A program made the position numbers and the translations under genes. From JBBQZU01 sp041749535 (GTDB lineage Bacteria; Bacteroidota; Bacteroidia; Flavobacteriales_D; Cryomorphaceae): a DNA stretch of 64,000 nt. The stretch covers positions 1-64,000 of the forward strand of contig JBGTBE010000066.1 in NCBI GenBank assembly GCA_041749535.1, written 5' to 3'. The notes below the pieces were generated by a model. That model made no database searches. It worked only from the letters and a program-made list of their open reading frames with translations, and was not told the DNA's origin. Below are positions 34,364 through 43,600 of the stretch, in pieces (the first letter of the stretch is position 1; each line of letters starts with the position of its first letter).

Positions 34364-36739
34364 CTAAATGAATGCAATGATGATCTCATTCGGACTATAC
34401 GGAACTTCCAGATAATGAAGTCTTTCGATCATCTTCGAAGTGTCAGGATACGCTTCGTAGGGGTCAAAGTTAGAAATTGCTGGCATGAAACGAAAGTTCT
34501 CAGAACAAATATTTACAGCATTGCCATTAAAAATTGCTGCTGTATGCTCAAAACCATGTAGATACAATCTCAAATTTTTATAAGCAGAGTTATACTTTCC
34601 AACCTGCCTATCAATTTTAAACTGATTCGTTGACAGATGAAGCTTTCTGAGTGCATGATTTTCATTTGTTTGGTCAATGTGTATGCCATCATCCTCATAG
34701 AAAGTATAGTTTCCCGGTGCACCGAAGTATATATGAATGCGCACTGTACCATCATTCAACTCATTGGTACTTTGTACAATACTTTGCATGGGGATAATTC
34801 CACCTGCCTTCGCATAAAGTGGAATGGTGTCGTTCTGAAGTTCAATGAGATGTTCCCTACCTCCTTCATATATCGTGTCATTTAGAAAGTGGTACCAGTT
34901 TCCTTGGGGCAGATACACTTTAGCTATTTTGGTTTCGGACTCAACAGGGCATACAAGAAGGTGCTGTCCGAGCGTGAATTGATGTTCAAATGGATTAGAG
35001 AAAATTTTCCATTCAGTGCCATACTCGAAAACCAGCGTACGTGCGGGCGGCATACCATTTTGGGTTGATTCATAGAACAGTGAATAGATATGAGGGAGCA
35101 AAGCATAACGCAAGCCTAAGTAGTTTCTGGCTATTTCAAGTGTTTCCTCTCCGAATGACCATGGTTCAGCTTCTTTAGAATTGATCATTGAATGACCCCT
35201 CATCAGCGGTTGAAATGTAGCCTGTGCAATCCATCTGCGATAGAGTGATGCACCGGCATCGCCTGTGAAACCGCCCAAATCATTTCCTGTGAATGGAAAT
35301 CCTGATAAACCCATGCCCGTGACCAATTTTGCACCGAGCATAAGATGGTCATCATTTGAATGGTTATCGCCAGTCCAAACAGCGCTGTATCGCTGGCCTC
35401 CACTAAAGGTGGCACGTGTGAGTACAAAAGGCCTGAGACCGACCAGCCCGGCTGTAGCGCCTTCCATAGTGGCACGGCTCATTTGCATACCATATACATT
35501 GTGTGCATCGCGGTGCGTGCCGCTGGTACCATCCTGATCGAAAAGGAGGATGCTTGGCATATGATGGCCCCATACTGCTGGTTCATTCATATCATTCCAA
35601 AACCCTTCAATTCCGAGCGAAGTGAAGTGCTCCACATATTTCGCCCACCACGTGCGCACATTTGGATTCGTGAAGTCGGGAAAATGACACCAACCTAGCC
35701 ATGCTCCTCCGCTGTACAACTCACCATCTGGGTATTTCACAAATACATCATTCGCAATACCATCCTCATACACATGGTAGCCCTCTTCAATTTTCACCCC
35801 TGGGTCTAGAATAACAACAGGGTGAAAATCAAGCTCTTTCAACATACGAATAATCTCAATGGGATCGGAAAAGTGCTCTTTGTGCCAAGTGAACACTTTA
35901 TAGTCCTGCATATAGTGTATATCAAAGTAGATCACATCAGCTGGCAACTTTTTTTCCCGAAAAGTCTTGGCTACACGAATTACATCCGCGGATGGGAAGT
36001 AGCTGTATCTGCATTGCTGAAACCCGAGACTCCACAAGGGAGGGAGCGTCATCCTTCCAGTCAGGGCCGTATATTCTTCTAAAATATTTGCAGGTGTAGG
36101 TCCGGCAATAAGGAAGTAATCGAGTATACCATCATTGGCTTGGAAAAATGAAAAACGATTGTTTGCTGCTCCGAAATTGAAAACTGATTCGCTGTGATTG
36201 TTGAGAAAGAGCCCGTAGAAACGGTTGTGGCACATTCCTATGTAGAACGGGCAGGATACATAGAGCGGGTCTGTAGAGGGTGTATAGCCATAAGCATCAG
36301 TATTCCAATTTCTATACTGTTTACCTGCTTTGTCTAAACCTCCTGTTTTCTCTCCTAAACCGAAAAAGCGTTCTCCCGATTGCAGGGTTTTATAGCAAGT
36401 CACGCCGCCAGAATCCCAAATTGTTCCCAATCCAGCATCATCTTCAGAGAGCACTATTCCATCATTGGTTTCGAAACGAAGCCTGAGAGGCATTTTTTGT
36501 ATTATAAGCTTATAAGAAGTGCTAATGAGTTCAAAGTGGCCACTTGTTTCGATGAGTTCATAGCTGTTGATGTGTGCAGTTTCATTGATTGCATATGAAG
36601 CTTTCTGCTGCGATTTTGGCTCGAATATCCTGATGGTCTTGGATGATATACATTGTACCTTCAAAAGCACAGAATCAGTTAAGAGATCCAATCCATCGGC
36701 ACTTTCCATCACGGAAGTAAGGTTTCCCAATTTTATCAT
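34364..36739 (-). CDS. GH31 alpha-glucosidase
   Basis: A 791-residue GH31 enzyme that releases glucose from the non-reducing ends of alpha-glucans or maltose. The N-terminal beta-sandwich (1-230) has SGERFFGLGEKTGGLDK. The barrel holds the nucleophile Asp383 in GFWNDMNEPAVW, the acid/base Asp458 in WTGDNHSNDDHL, and LWSLGFQQCRYSY. The C-terminal part ends in a DUF5110-like beta domain. There is no signal peptide, so it acts in the cytosol. It is divergent from the secreted GH-A-like gene. It may supply or remove maltose or maltodextrin linked to the GlgE pathway next door. Confidence 0.95.
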   Translation of the reverse strand: MIKLGNLTSVMESADGLDLLTDSVLLKVQCISSKTIRIFEPKSQQKASYAINETAHINSYELIETSGHFELISTSYKLIIQKMPLRLRFETNDGIVLSEDDAGLGTIWDSGGVTCYKTLQSGERFFGLGEKTGGLDKAGKQYRNWNTDAYGYTPSTDPLYVSCPFYIGMCHNRFYGLFLNNHSESVFNFGAANNRFSFFQANDGILDYFLIAGPTPANILEEYTALTGRMTLPPLWSLGFQQCRYSYFPSADVIRVAKTFREKKLPADVIYFDIHYMQDYKVFTWHKEHFSDPIEIIRMLKELDFHPVVILDPGVKIEEGYHVYEDGIANDVFVKYPDGELYSGGAWLGWCHFPDFTNPNVRTWWAKYVEHFTSLGIEGFWNDMNEPAVWGHHMPSILLFDQDGTSGTHRDAHNVYGMQMSRATMEGATAGLVGLRPFVLTRATFSGGQRYSAVWTGDNHSNDDHLMLGAKLVTGMGLSGFPFTGNDLGGFTGDAGASLYRRWIAQATFQPLMRGHSMINSKEAEPWSFGEETLEIARNYLGLRYALLPHIYSLFYESTQNGMPPARTLVFEYGTEWKIFSNPFEHQFTLGQHLLVCPVESETKIAKVYLPQGNWYHFLNDTIYEGGREHLIELQNDTIPLYAKAGGIIPMQSIVQSTNELNDGTVRIHIYFGAPGNYTFYEDDGIHIDQTNENHALRKLHLSTNQFKIDRQVGKYNSAYKNLRLYLHGFEHTAAIFNGNAVNICSENFRFMPAISNFDPYEAYPDTSKMIERLHYLEVPYSPNEIIIAFI

Positions 36740-36741
36740 GC

Positions 36742-36773
36742 CGAAATATACATTGTTTGGTCTCGTAGACGAA
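36742..36773 (-). promoter_or_regulatory. Promoter of the GH31 gene, predicted leaderless
   Basis: On the minus strand TTCG (36773-36770), 19 bases, then TATATTTCG (36750-36742), close to the Bacteroidota consensus. Only two bases separate the -7 box from the ATG at 36739, so the transcript should begin at or just inside the annotated start. If so, translation may begin from a leaderless mRNA or a slightly later codon (for example Met11). Confidence 0.45.
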
Positions 36774-37058
36774 TGTAAAATGTCGTTTTCACAAGTACTT
36801 AGTTTTTTGTTGAACGCTCCTAATAATTTGATTCCAGAAAAGAAGTCTGCCAGAAATCGTTGATATCAATAGCAAAGGATTCAGCAAATGTTAAATTAAA
36901 CCCTTTAATATACAAAATATGTTAATTGGTCTTTTAAATTTTGTGGTTTGGGCATAATTGAGTCAAGTTTTGTCGATTTGGAAACGTCATTAGTCTAAAT
37001 TTCGTCCTAAATTGGTAGATAACCTGTTAATCATATAATTAAGCCTGAAAAATTCTTT

Positions 37059-37066
37059 TATTTTCG
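37059..37066 (+). promoter_or_regulatory. Possible -7 box of the secreted GH-A-like gene
   Basis: TATTTTCG followed by CAC fits the TAnnTTTCG variant, 24 bases before the ATG at 37091. No convincing -33 element. Confidence 0.35.
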
Positions 37067-37090
37067 CACAGCTTTAATTTGACCTTACCA

Positions 37091-39865
37091 ATGAGATTTT
37101 CAGGAATTAATTATTCACTGCTAGTCGGTTCATTATTTTTAGTTGTTCAAGAATATACTCAAGCACAAACTTTGCAAGCCGTTGCAGTAGAGTGGGGGGA
37201 GTATATACCTGCCCCAAGGTTTGGCTATTATGCCAGAGTCGTAAATGAGCATGAGCTTCCCGATTGTCAAATAGAGCCTGCCGCGGAGAATCTTCGCGAC
37301 TGGCGTTCATCACTGTTTAGAAGTCAGATCGCTTCATTGAATCCGCAAATTCTTCGGTTCCCAGCAGGCACAGCTGCCAATTTTTGGTATTGGGAAAATG
37401 AGAATAAAACCGTAGTAGGGAACAATGGTGTACCCAGAGTGTTAGAAATATGCGAGGGATCGCTATTGGATATTCCTGAATCAAAGGACATTGGATGTCC
37501 AGGCCCTCTTCTGGATTTTACAGCTGATCGTTTTGAAGATATAGTAAGAAAGACCTCAACAACTTTGGAGTCCTATAGAGACGCTATGAATATTTTCAGG
37601 GATGTGAATGGCATCGATGTCAATGAAATGTTCGTGCTAGGACCTATCGATCCCTTTTACTATGTTGGAAGCCCACAACTCGATTTCGAAACCCCGGGAT
37701 TCACTCCTGCGCAGAAAAGACTGCGCATTGGGCAAAAAGGATATGAGCGGATGATCCGTCAGTTGAATAAGATACTCAAGGTATATTGCGGAGACTGTAC
37801 TAGCTATGATGGAAATTTTGACTTCGAAATAGGCAATGAGGTATTTTTATCTAAGTACGGTAGGTTTTTTCCTTTTGAAGCATGTTTTGCAATGTCGCCT
37901 CAGGAGGTTTGTGATGTATGCCGCACTGATATTACCTTCTACGCTGATCTTTGCGAAGCAATTATCCCGGTAATACGTGCGAAATTTCCAAATGCCCGCA
38001 TTGGAGTTGTTGGAAGTAAAATAACTGTGGCCGGCCAACCATGGACCCAAACGCTTATTGACCGATTTGGTCCTTCTTCAAATAATCCAGTCGAAGGAGT
38101 ATCGGTACATTTTTATGCACTTCCTTTCTCCATGGAATCACTCAGCCAACCACTTTGTGAAGGGAACCCTTTGTTTTATAATACCGATCAACTACTTCAC
38201 TATCCTTTTACGGTGATGGAGGAGTTTTACGAATCTAAAGCCTGCTCAGTGTTGGAGGGTTCTGGACTTGAAGTATGGGCTACTGAATTTAACAGTCTTG
38301 ATAGGAGTGATGATTGTATAGAGTTGTATAATTCAACTTTCCCTGTGAATGAACCTTTGTTCTATTTGGACAATTGGCTGCACGCCCTGAATGTAATCGG
38401 ACAGTTTAATAGCATGATGGCCTATAGCAGCACCACACCGGATCCTTGGTTGAATGCATCCGGCGGGGTACCCTTCTCAAAATTGATCATGCATTCAATG
38501 TATGGCAACCCTCATGCTTCTGCGGTAATGGCTGATGGTACGCTTACTGGGGCGGGTATAGCTAGCACCTTGCTGCTGGATCTGCTCGATGATGCCACTG
38601 ACCTGAGAAGGATTATTGTGGCACCATCTACAAATGTTTCATTTGATGAAGACGGTGCCTGGTTTCCAAACATACCTGATGGCGAAATATTGCCCTACCA
38701 CTACCTTGTGAATGAAACGACAGAAACTGGAACCACACAAACACCGACTTTTGATGTATATGGATGGATTTTCAGAGGACCCACTTCTTATAAATTGATG
38801 CTTGTGAACTTGCGCAACGCGGAGATGAATACAGGGATTTCTTCAATACCTGGTTTCGAAGGAACTGTATCAGGAATTGGACACCACGTGCCAGCTGGTC
38901 TACTTACTGAGAAAGTTACTGACGGACTCAATAGTCCCTTTGTGCTGACCAATTCAGTTCAATCAAACAACGGAAAAGTAGTGTTACCTCCCTACTCAAT
39001 TTCCATTTTAGAAGGAGATCTTCCTCCAGATTGTTCAACAACTCCTATTTTGGCATCCAATGCCTGCTATTGCAACCCTCCTCTGCTAAACCATTCAAAT
39101 TTTGAAGCAACTTTTGGCATGTGGTGGCCTGGCGGTCCTGGTGCAGTCAGGGTTCCTACTCAACCGGCGTATCCAGCCCAATTAGGTACCCATATGCTTA
39201 GGCTGAAAGGAAATTCGGCCACAGCCTTCATTACAGCAGGGCCAGCAGCTGCCCAATTTGCCACCCGAATGAAGATTAAATTTGAATATGCTGGTTTCGG
39301 GATGAATTCGCAAAATGACCGGCTCCTGCTCCAGGTGAGTACCAATGGAGGCGGTGTTTTCACTACGATTAGGGAATTCACTTTCGGACAGGATTTTTTA
39401 AATGGAGAACCATCCATAGCGAATGTGATCTATGAAGGTCCATTTTCTCAAAACTTCAAAGTGCGAATAAGGAGTATTACCAACACTGGCTCAAAAGACT
39501 TCTTTCTCGATAATGTTAAAATATATGCGTGTAATGAGGCAGCTCCTGCTGGAATAAACCCTATCATTGACTCTATTGAAGAAGCTTCAACTGAAGCCAG
39601 AATCATAGAATTGCCAAAATTGGAAGTTTATCCGAATCCTTTCAAGGACGCAGTAAACGTCACAATTGCTAACAACAATGACCCAGGAGCCACATACAAC
39701 CTCATCAACGCTGCTGGCCAGACAGTACAGACGGGCATGCTAGATCAGGAACACGGAACTGAGGCCAAATCCATCTACACTTCCCACCTGCCAAATGGGT
39801 TGTATACCTTGCTTGTTTACACGGGAAGCAACAAATTAACAAAGAAGATCCTCCTACAGCGTTGA
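37091..39865 (+). CDS. Secreted clan GH-A-like glycoside hydrolase with type IX sorting domain
   Basis: 924 residues from the ATG at 37091; a TTG twelve bases upstream is a weaker start. A signal peptide (to about residue 25, EYTQAQ) leads into a domain resembling the (beta/alpha)8 barrels of GH30/39/51/79. Key clues are LRFPAGTAANFWYW near residue 90, the putative acid/base Glu250 in FEIGNEVFLSKYG, VSVHFYALP, and the putative nucleophile Glu399 in VWATEFNSLDR. A beta-sandwich module follows at about 670-815. The last 80 residues (VYPNPFKDAVNVTI to KKILLQ) are a type A sorting domain, so it leaves the cell through the type IX system. I cannot assign it to a numbered family. The substrate is unknown. 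Confidence 0.75.
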   Translation: MRFSGINYSLLVGSLFLVVQEYTQAQTLQAVAVEWGEYIPAPRFGYYARVVNEHELPDCQIEPAAENLRDWRSSLFRSQIASLNPQILRFPAGTAANFWYWENENKTVVGNNGVPRVLEICEGSLLDIPESKDIGCPGPLLDFTADRFEDIVRKTSTTLESYRDAMNIFRDVNGIDVNEMFVLGPIDPFYYVGSPQLDFETPGFTPAQKRLRIGQKGYERMIRQLNKILKVYCGDCTSYDGNFDFEIGNEVFLSKYGRFFPFEACFAMSPQEVCDVCRTDITFYADLCEAIIPVIRAKFPNARIGVVGSKITVAGQPWTQTLIDRFGPSSNNPVEGVSVHFYALPFSMESLSQPLCEGNPLFYNTDQLLHYPFTVMEEFYESKACSVLEGSGLEVWATEFNSLDRSDDCIELYNSTFPVNEPLFYLDNWLHALNVIGQFNSMMAYSSTTPDPWLNASGGVPFSKLIMHSMYGNPHASAVMADGTLTGAGIASTLLLDLLDDATDLRRIIVAPSTNVSFDEDGAWFPNIPDGEILPYHYLVNETTETGTTQTPTFDVYGWIFRGPTSYKLMLVNLRNAEMNTGISSIPGFEGTVSGIGHHVPAGLLTEKVTDGLNSPFVLTNSVQSNNGKVVLPPYSISILEGDLPPDCSTTPILASNACYCNPPLLNHSNFEATFGMWWPGGPGAVRVPTQPAYPAQLGTHMLRLKGNSATAFITAGPAAAQFATRMKIKFEYAGFGMNSQNDRLLLQVSTNGGGVFTTIREFTFGQDFLNGEPSIANVIYEGPFSQNFKVRIRSITNTGSKDFFLDNVKIYACNEAAPAGINPIIDSIEEASTEARIIELPKLEVYPNPFKDAVNVTIANNNDPGATYNLINAAGQTVQTGMLDQEHGTEAKSIYTSHLPNGLYTLLVYTGSNKLTKKILLQR

Positions 39866-39916
39866 TTGTTAAGTAAACTGCTAAACATCAATCGCCAAGA
39901 CAGTATTTTTCAACTA

Positions 39917-40339
39917 TCATTTGCCCTGAGCAAGCCTTTTCAGTACAATGTTTGCGAACCATACACCAAGTGCGGCACCAACTGCATCGGCTATCACATC
40001 TGATATACTCGCAAATCTGCTTGGAATAAAATAGCCCTGAATAGCTTCTGTCGCCACACCGAATGATAATCCGATAAGAAGTGTAAAAATCACAGATTTC
40101 GAAGTTTTGTACCTGGCCATTTCGCGCTTGCTATTTCCCCAAACCAGAAAGATGGATAGTATGCCGAAGACTCCGACATGGGCAAGCTTATCTTCAATAT
40201 TTATTTCCCAGAAATCAATATCGGGCAGTTCATCACCCGGTAGTATGCAGATATAAAGAATAAAGGCGGCCCATAGAAGAGCCGCCCAGTATGCTTCTAA
40301 AAAGCCAATGTTTCTACCCGACGATTGCCTTGTATCCAT
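39917..40339 (-). CDS. VanZ-family membrane protein
   Basis: A small membrane protein of about 140 residues with four hydrophobic helices, belonging to the VanZ-like family: the conserved DKLAHVGVFGILSIFLVWG, then VATEAIQGYF and ASISDVIADAVGAALGVW. VanZ itself gives low-level teicoplanin resistance, but most family members have no known role. I chose the ATG at 40339 (overlap of 26 bases with gcvH); other in-frame starts at 40345, 40357 and 40378 are possible. It is the last gene of the ruvA-sprA-gcvH operon. Confidence 0.85.
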   Translation of the reverse strand: MDTRQSSGRNIGFLEAYWAALLWAAFILYICILPGDELPDIDFWEINIEDKLAHVGVFGILSIFLVWGNSKREMARYKTSKSVIFTLLIGLSFGVATEAIQGYFIPSRFASISDVIADAVGAALGVWFANIVLKRLAQGK

Positions 40340-40685
40340 CAGCATCAAGAAGTTCATCGATATTTCCTGAAACTTCAATTTTAATCATCCATCCTTTGCT
40401 GTATGGATCCTCATTTACCATTTCAGGGTTCGACTCAAGTTTTTTATTGAATTCAATAATTTTCCCTGATACGGGCATGAAAAGATCCGAAACTGTTTTC
40501 ACAGCTTCTATGGTGCCAAATACTTCACCTAAATCGAGCGAATCACCTTCAGTTTCAATTTCAACAAATACTATATCGCCAAGCTCACCTTGGGCGAAAT
40601 CAGTAATGCCAACAGTTGCGACGTTACCTTCAAGGCGCACCCATTCATGGTCTTTGGTGTATTTGAGATCAGCAGGAATATTCAT
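40314..40685 (-). CDS. gcvH: Glycine cleavage system H protein
   Basis: This 123-residue lipoyl carrier shuttles the aminomethyl group between P, T and L proteins. The family order is clear: YTKDHEWVRLEG at the N-terminus, the lipoylated lysine in FGTIEAVKTVSDLFMPVSG and NPYSKGWMIKI-like DPYSKGWMIKIE at the C-terminus. Genes for P, T and L are not in the window. It lies 11 bases after sprA and overlaps vanZ, a placement seen in other Bacteroidota. Confidence 0.96.
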   Translation of the reverse strand: MNIPADLKYTKDHEWVRLEGNVATVGITDFAQGELGDIVFVEIETEGDSLDLGEVFGTIEAVKTVSDLFMPVSGKIIEFNKKLESNPEMVNEDPYSKGWMIKIEVSGNIDELLDADGYKAIVG

Positions 40686-40696
40686 ATTCAGAAGTT

Positions 40697-43600
40697 TTAT
40701 TGTGTTAAGGTAAAGCGCAAAGATATACCAGTGTTTATGTTCATCGTTGGGAAAGAGATGGAAACTTTTGGTTTGTTGATCTGATGGTCATAAAAAGCCC
40801 TGATATTCAATCGATCAGAAATTACATAATCAAAGGAAGTTTTGATTGAAATCAGGTTCTGACCTGAGGTTATTTGGTTGGTGCCTTCATCAAGTCTGCG
40901 GGCTATCATTTCGGTATCCCTTATACTTAAATCTGCTCGGATATTCAAGTCGCTCTTTCTTGATTTGCCACCAATCTTCAACTCTACATTCGGGAACCTG
41001 TAGCCTGTGCCTATTACCCAATCTATGCTGCGGTTCTCAGTGAGCTGGAAATTTGCTGTACTGAAAGCCAATGTTCTTGTGCGGCCCGTCTCCAAATTGA
41101 TGATCAATGAGTTTTGCAAGGTCATATCTATGCGGATGAGTGGGCTGATTTGCTCGGACAACGTTATTGCTGTAATCTGCCTCTCTGGTATAAAGTTTTG
41201 CTCTTCAGAATTATCACGAAACGGTTCCCCATTTAAATCGTTACCGGCTGCCAGGTTGGTGGTAAAGTTGTTTACGCTAAATGTACTGCGATAGGCATGT
41301 GTGATATTAATATTTCGAAAGTACTTTTTCAAGGCCGGGATCTTAGAAAGACCGTCGTAGCTGAAATTCCAGTTGGGATTCTTAATCGCATCCAGCAAAC
41401 TGTAATCCTGAATGAACAAGTTAACCTTATTTACATCCTGGCCAGTGTATGCCGCCACAAAGGAAGGCACAAGCACATCCTGTGAGCTGGGCCCATATCC
41501 ATCGGCATAAATACCTTCAAATCCTGAATTGGGCGCTGATAAGCCTGATTCCAACGCAAGTCTGTTCGATATATCAGCCCTGATATCTTTAAAGTTTTCG
41601 AATGTTGGGCTTATGTTGTTGCTCAAATCTCTTGTCCATGCTGTAGACCAGGCAACCATTGTGGTACTGAAACTTCCTGTCTGAAATTGACTTTCTTCAA
41701 GATATGCTTGTAAGTCATTGTTAAATCTAAAAAAGGAACCATCATTGAAAGACCTGCTTCTCGTAGCATTGAGCTCTATCCGCATATTCGGAAGCGGTTC
41801 AAGGTTCACCCTGAAATTGAAATCTTCTGTGTAAGTTTCTAAATACTGGGTATTGAGAAATTCGTTCTGAACAAGCCAACCTTTAAGCGCTGCCTGCCGA
41901 TTAAAATTCTCGTATTGATGACCGAAGACGAATCCGAAGCCAGGGGCATTAAATCCAGGGTCCATACCGAGAATATTCGAAGTGCGGTTATACCCGGGAA
42001 GTATGGTTCCCTCATTCTGACTGTATACTACGGTAATATTCTTCAAGCTCATGAGAAGCTTGGCAGCATAATCTAGAAAAGTTATTGCGTCTTCACTTTT
42101 TTCCTTTTTCTTTTCTTCTTCGCCTTCCCCTTCCTTGGTTTTAGGATCTCTTGCATTTGGATTCGTAAGGGGCCTGCCAGCCGATCTGCCCTGCCTTTGA
42201 AACTTGTTGTTTACCTTCTTGAAATAGGGTAATTTGTTGTACAAAGTGAGCATGTTGAGTTGCCCATTCAGACTTATGTTCCTGGCATTCTGTATTACGT
42301 TTCCAAGTGTATCTTGTGAAAACGGAGCCCGATTCCAATTATAATTACCTGTGTAGCGCGCATCGAGGGAGATCCAATCTAAAATTGGAATTTTGTCTAT
42401 TGGTACTTTATAATTTGCTGAGACTGTCTGATTGAAAGTCACATTTTCACCAAATTTGGAGATGCTTTGCCAAACGGTGTCTCTGAACTGATTGTACGAA
42501 TCGCGGTCATCCTTATCTACCCTTCCTGGAGGCTCTTGCACAAATGAAAGATTGTTGGCGCTATAGGTGAGTCTCAATGAATTGGTAAGGTCGTGTTGAA
42601 GGTCATAAATACGCGACCAATTGTAGGTTTTTGTATAAAGAACAGGCTGCTCAAAATCGAAATCGTCAAAATTATTTCTGTATTGTGTTTCACTGTAGGT
42701 TCTGTTCAAGTCTGTACGCATTGAAAAGCTCTTTGGGAGTAGGGTGAAGTTAAAGTCACGTACAAGGCCATACCAATCTGACTTTTGGAGAAATTTGCTG
42801 GTTGCAAAAGGTTTATAGTTTTTGGGTTTTAGAGAATAGGTATATCCCAATCCAAATCTGTATTGTCGCTGGTTATCGAACACAGTATTGATATCATAGA
42901 AGTTGCGGTCACTAAATGCAAAAGTCGCATTGAAATTTTCTATGTCATAGGGCATAGGCTTCTTCTCGCTATTCACACGTTCCTTCCTTACATTGGTGAA
43001 GTTTAAGCTCCTCCTTCTGGTGTATGTTTGAGATCGGGCCCTGATCTCGCTTTTCTCGTCAGGCGAAAGCCCCTCTACAACATCATTGAGCTCAAGGTCA
43101 GGTGCAAGGGGGTCGAACCTTGGTTGTACAAATTGTTCGGCTTGTCCTATATACATGGGTATTCTCACCCCACTCTCTTCTGGCAGAAATTTTCCCAGCT
43201 CAAGACTGGAGTTTACATCATAGCCCAATGAAGTTTCCTGAGGGCGCTCTGCAACGCGACTTTCAAGCGCACCAAAGTTTGGTGTTGTAATGTTTCCAGA
43301 AAGGCTTATAGTCCCGAAATCGGCCAACTGTGTGTTTACACGTGCCAAAGCTGCCCATCCTCCATCATTGTTAAAATCAGACAGCCTCAACTCATTCACC
43401 CATATTTCTGCACTTTCTCTGTTTCCATCATCCGTGGACCATATGTTCTCAGCCGCATTGGGGTTGCGCACACCGATCATTATAGTCCTTACTGAGCTCA
43501 ATACGGGGTTACCCTTTATTTTAATCCTTCTGGTCCCATCAGGAACATCGTAGATTTCCTGATCGGGAAATCCAGTCTGATTTCTATTGTTTTTCGCAGC

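Larger units (their letters stand above)
36740..37090. other. AT-rich intergenic region between two divergent glycosidase genes
   Basis: This 351-base region has no reading frame that looks like a gene and no RNA gene that I recognise. It holds outward-facing promoter elements for the GH31 gene (36742-36773) and the secreted protein (37059-37066). The central 200 bases are AT-rich with no obvious long repeat, and could hold operators for a carbohydrate regulator. Confidence 0.6.
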
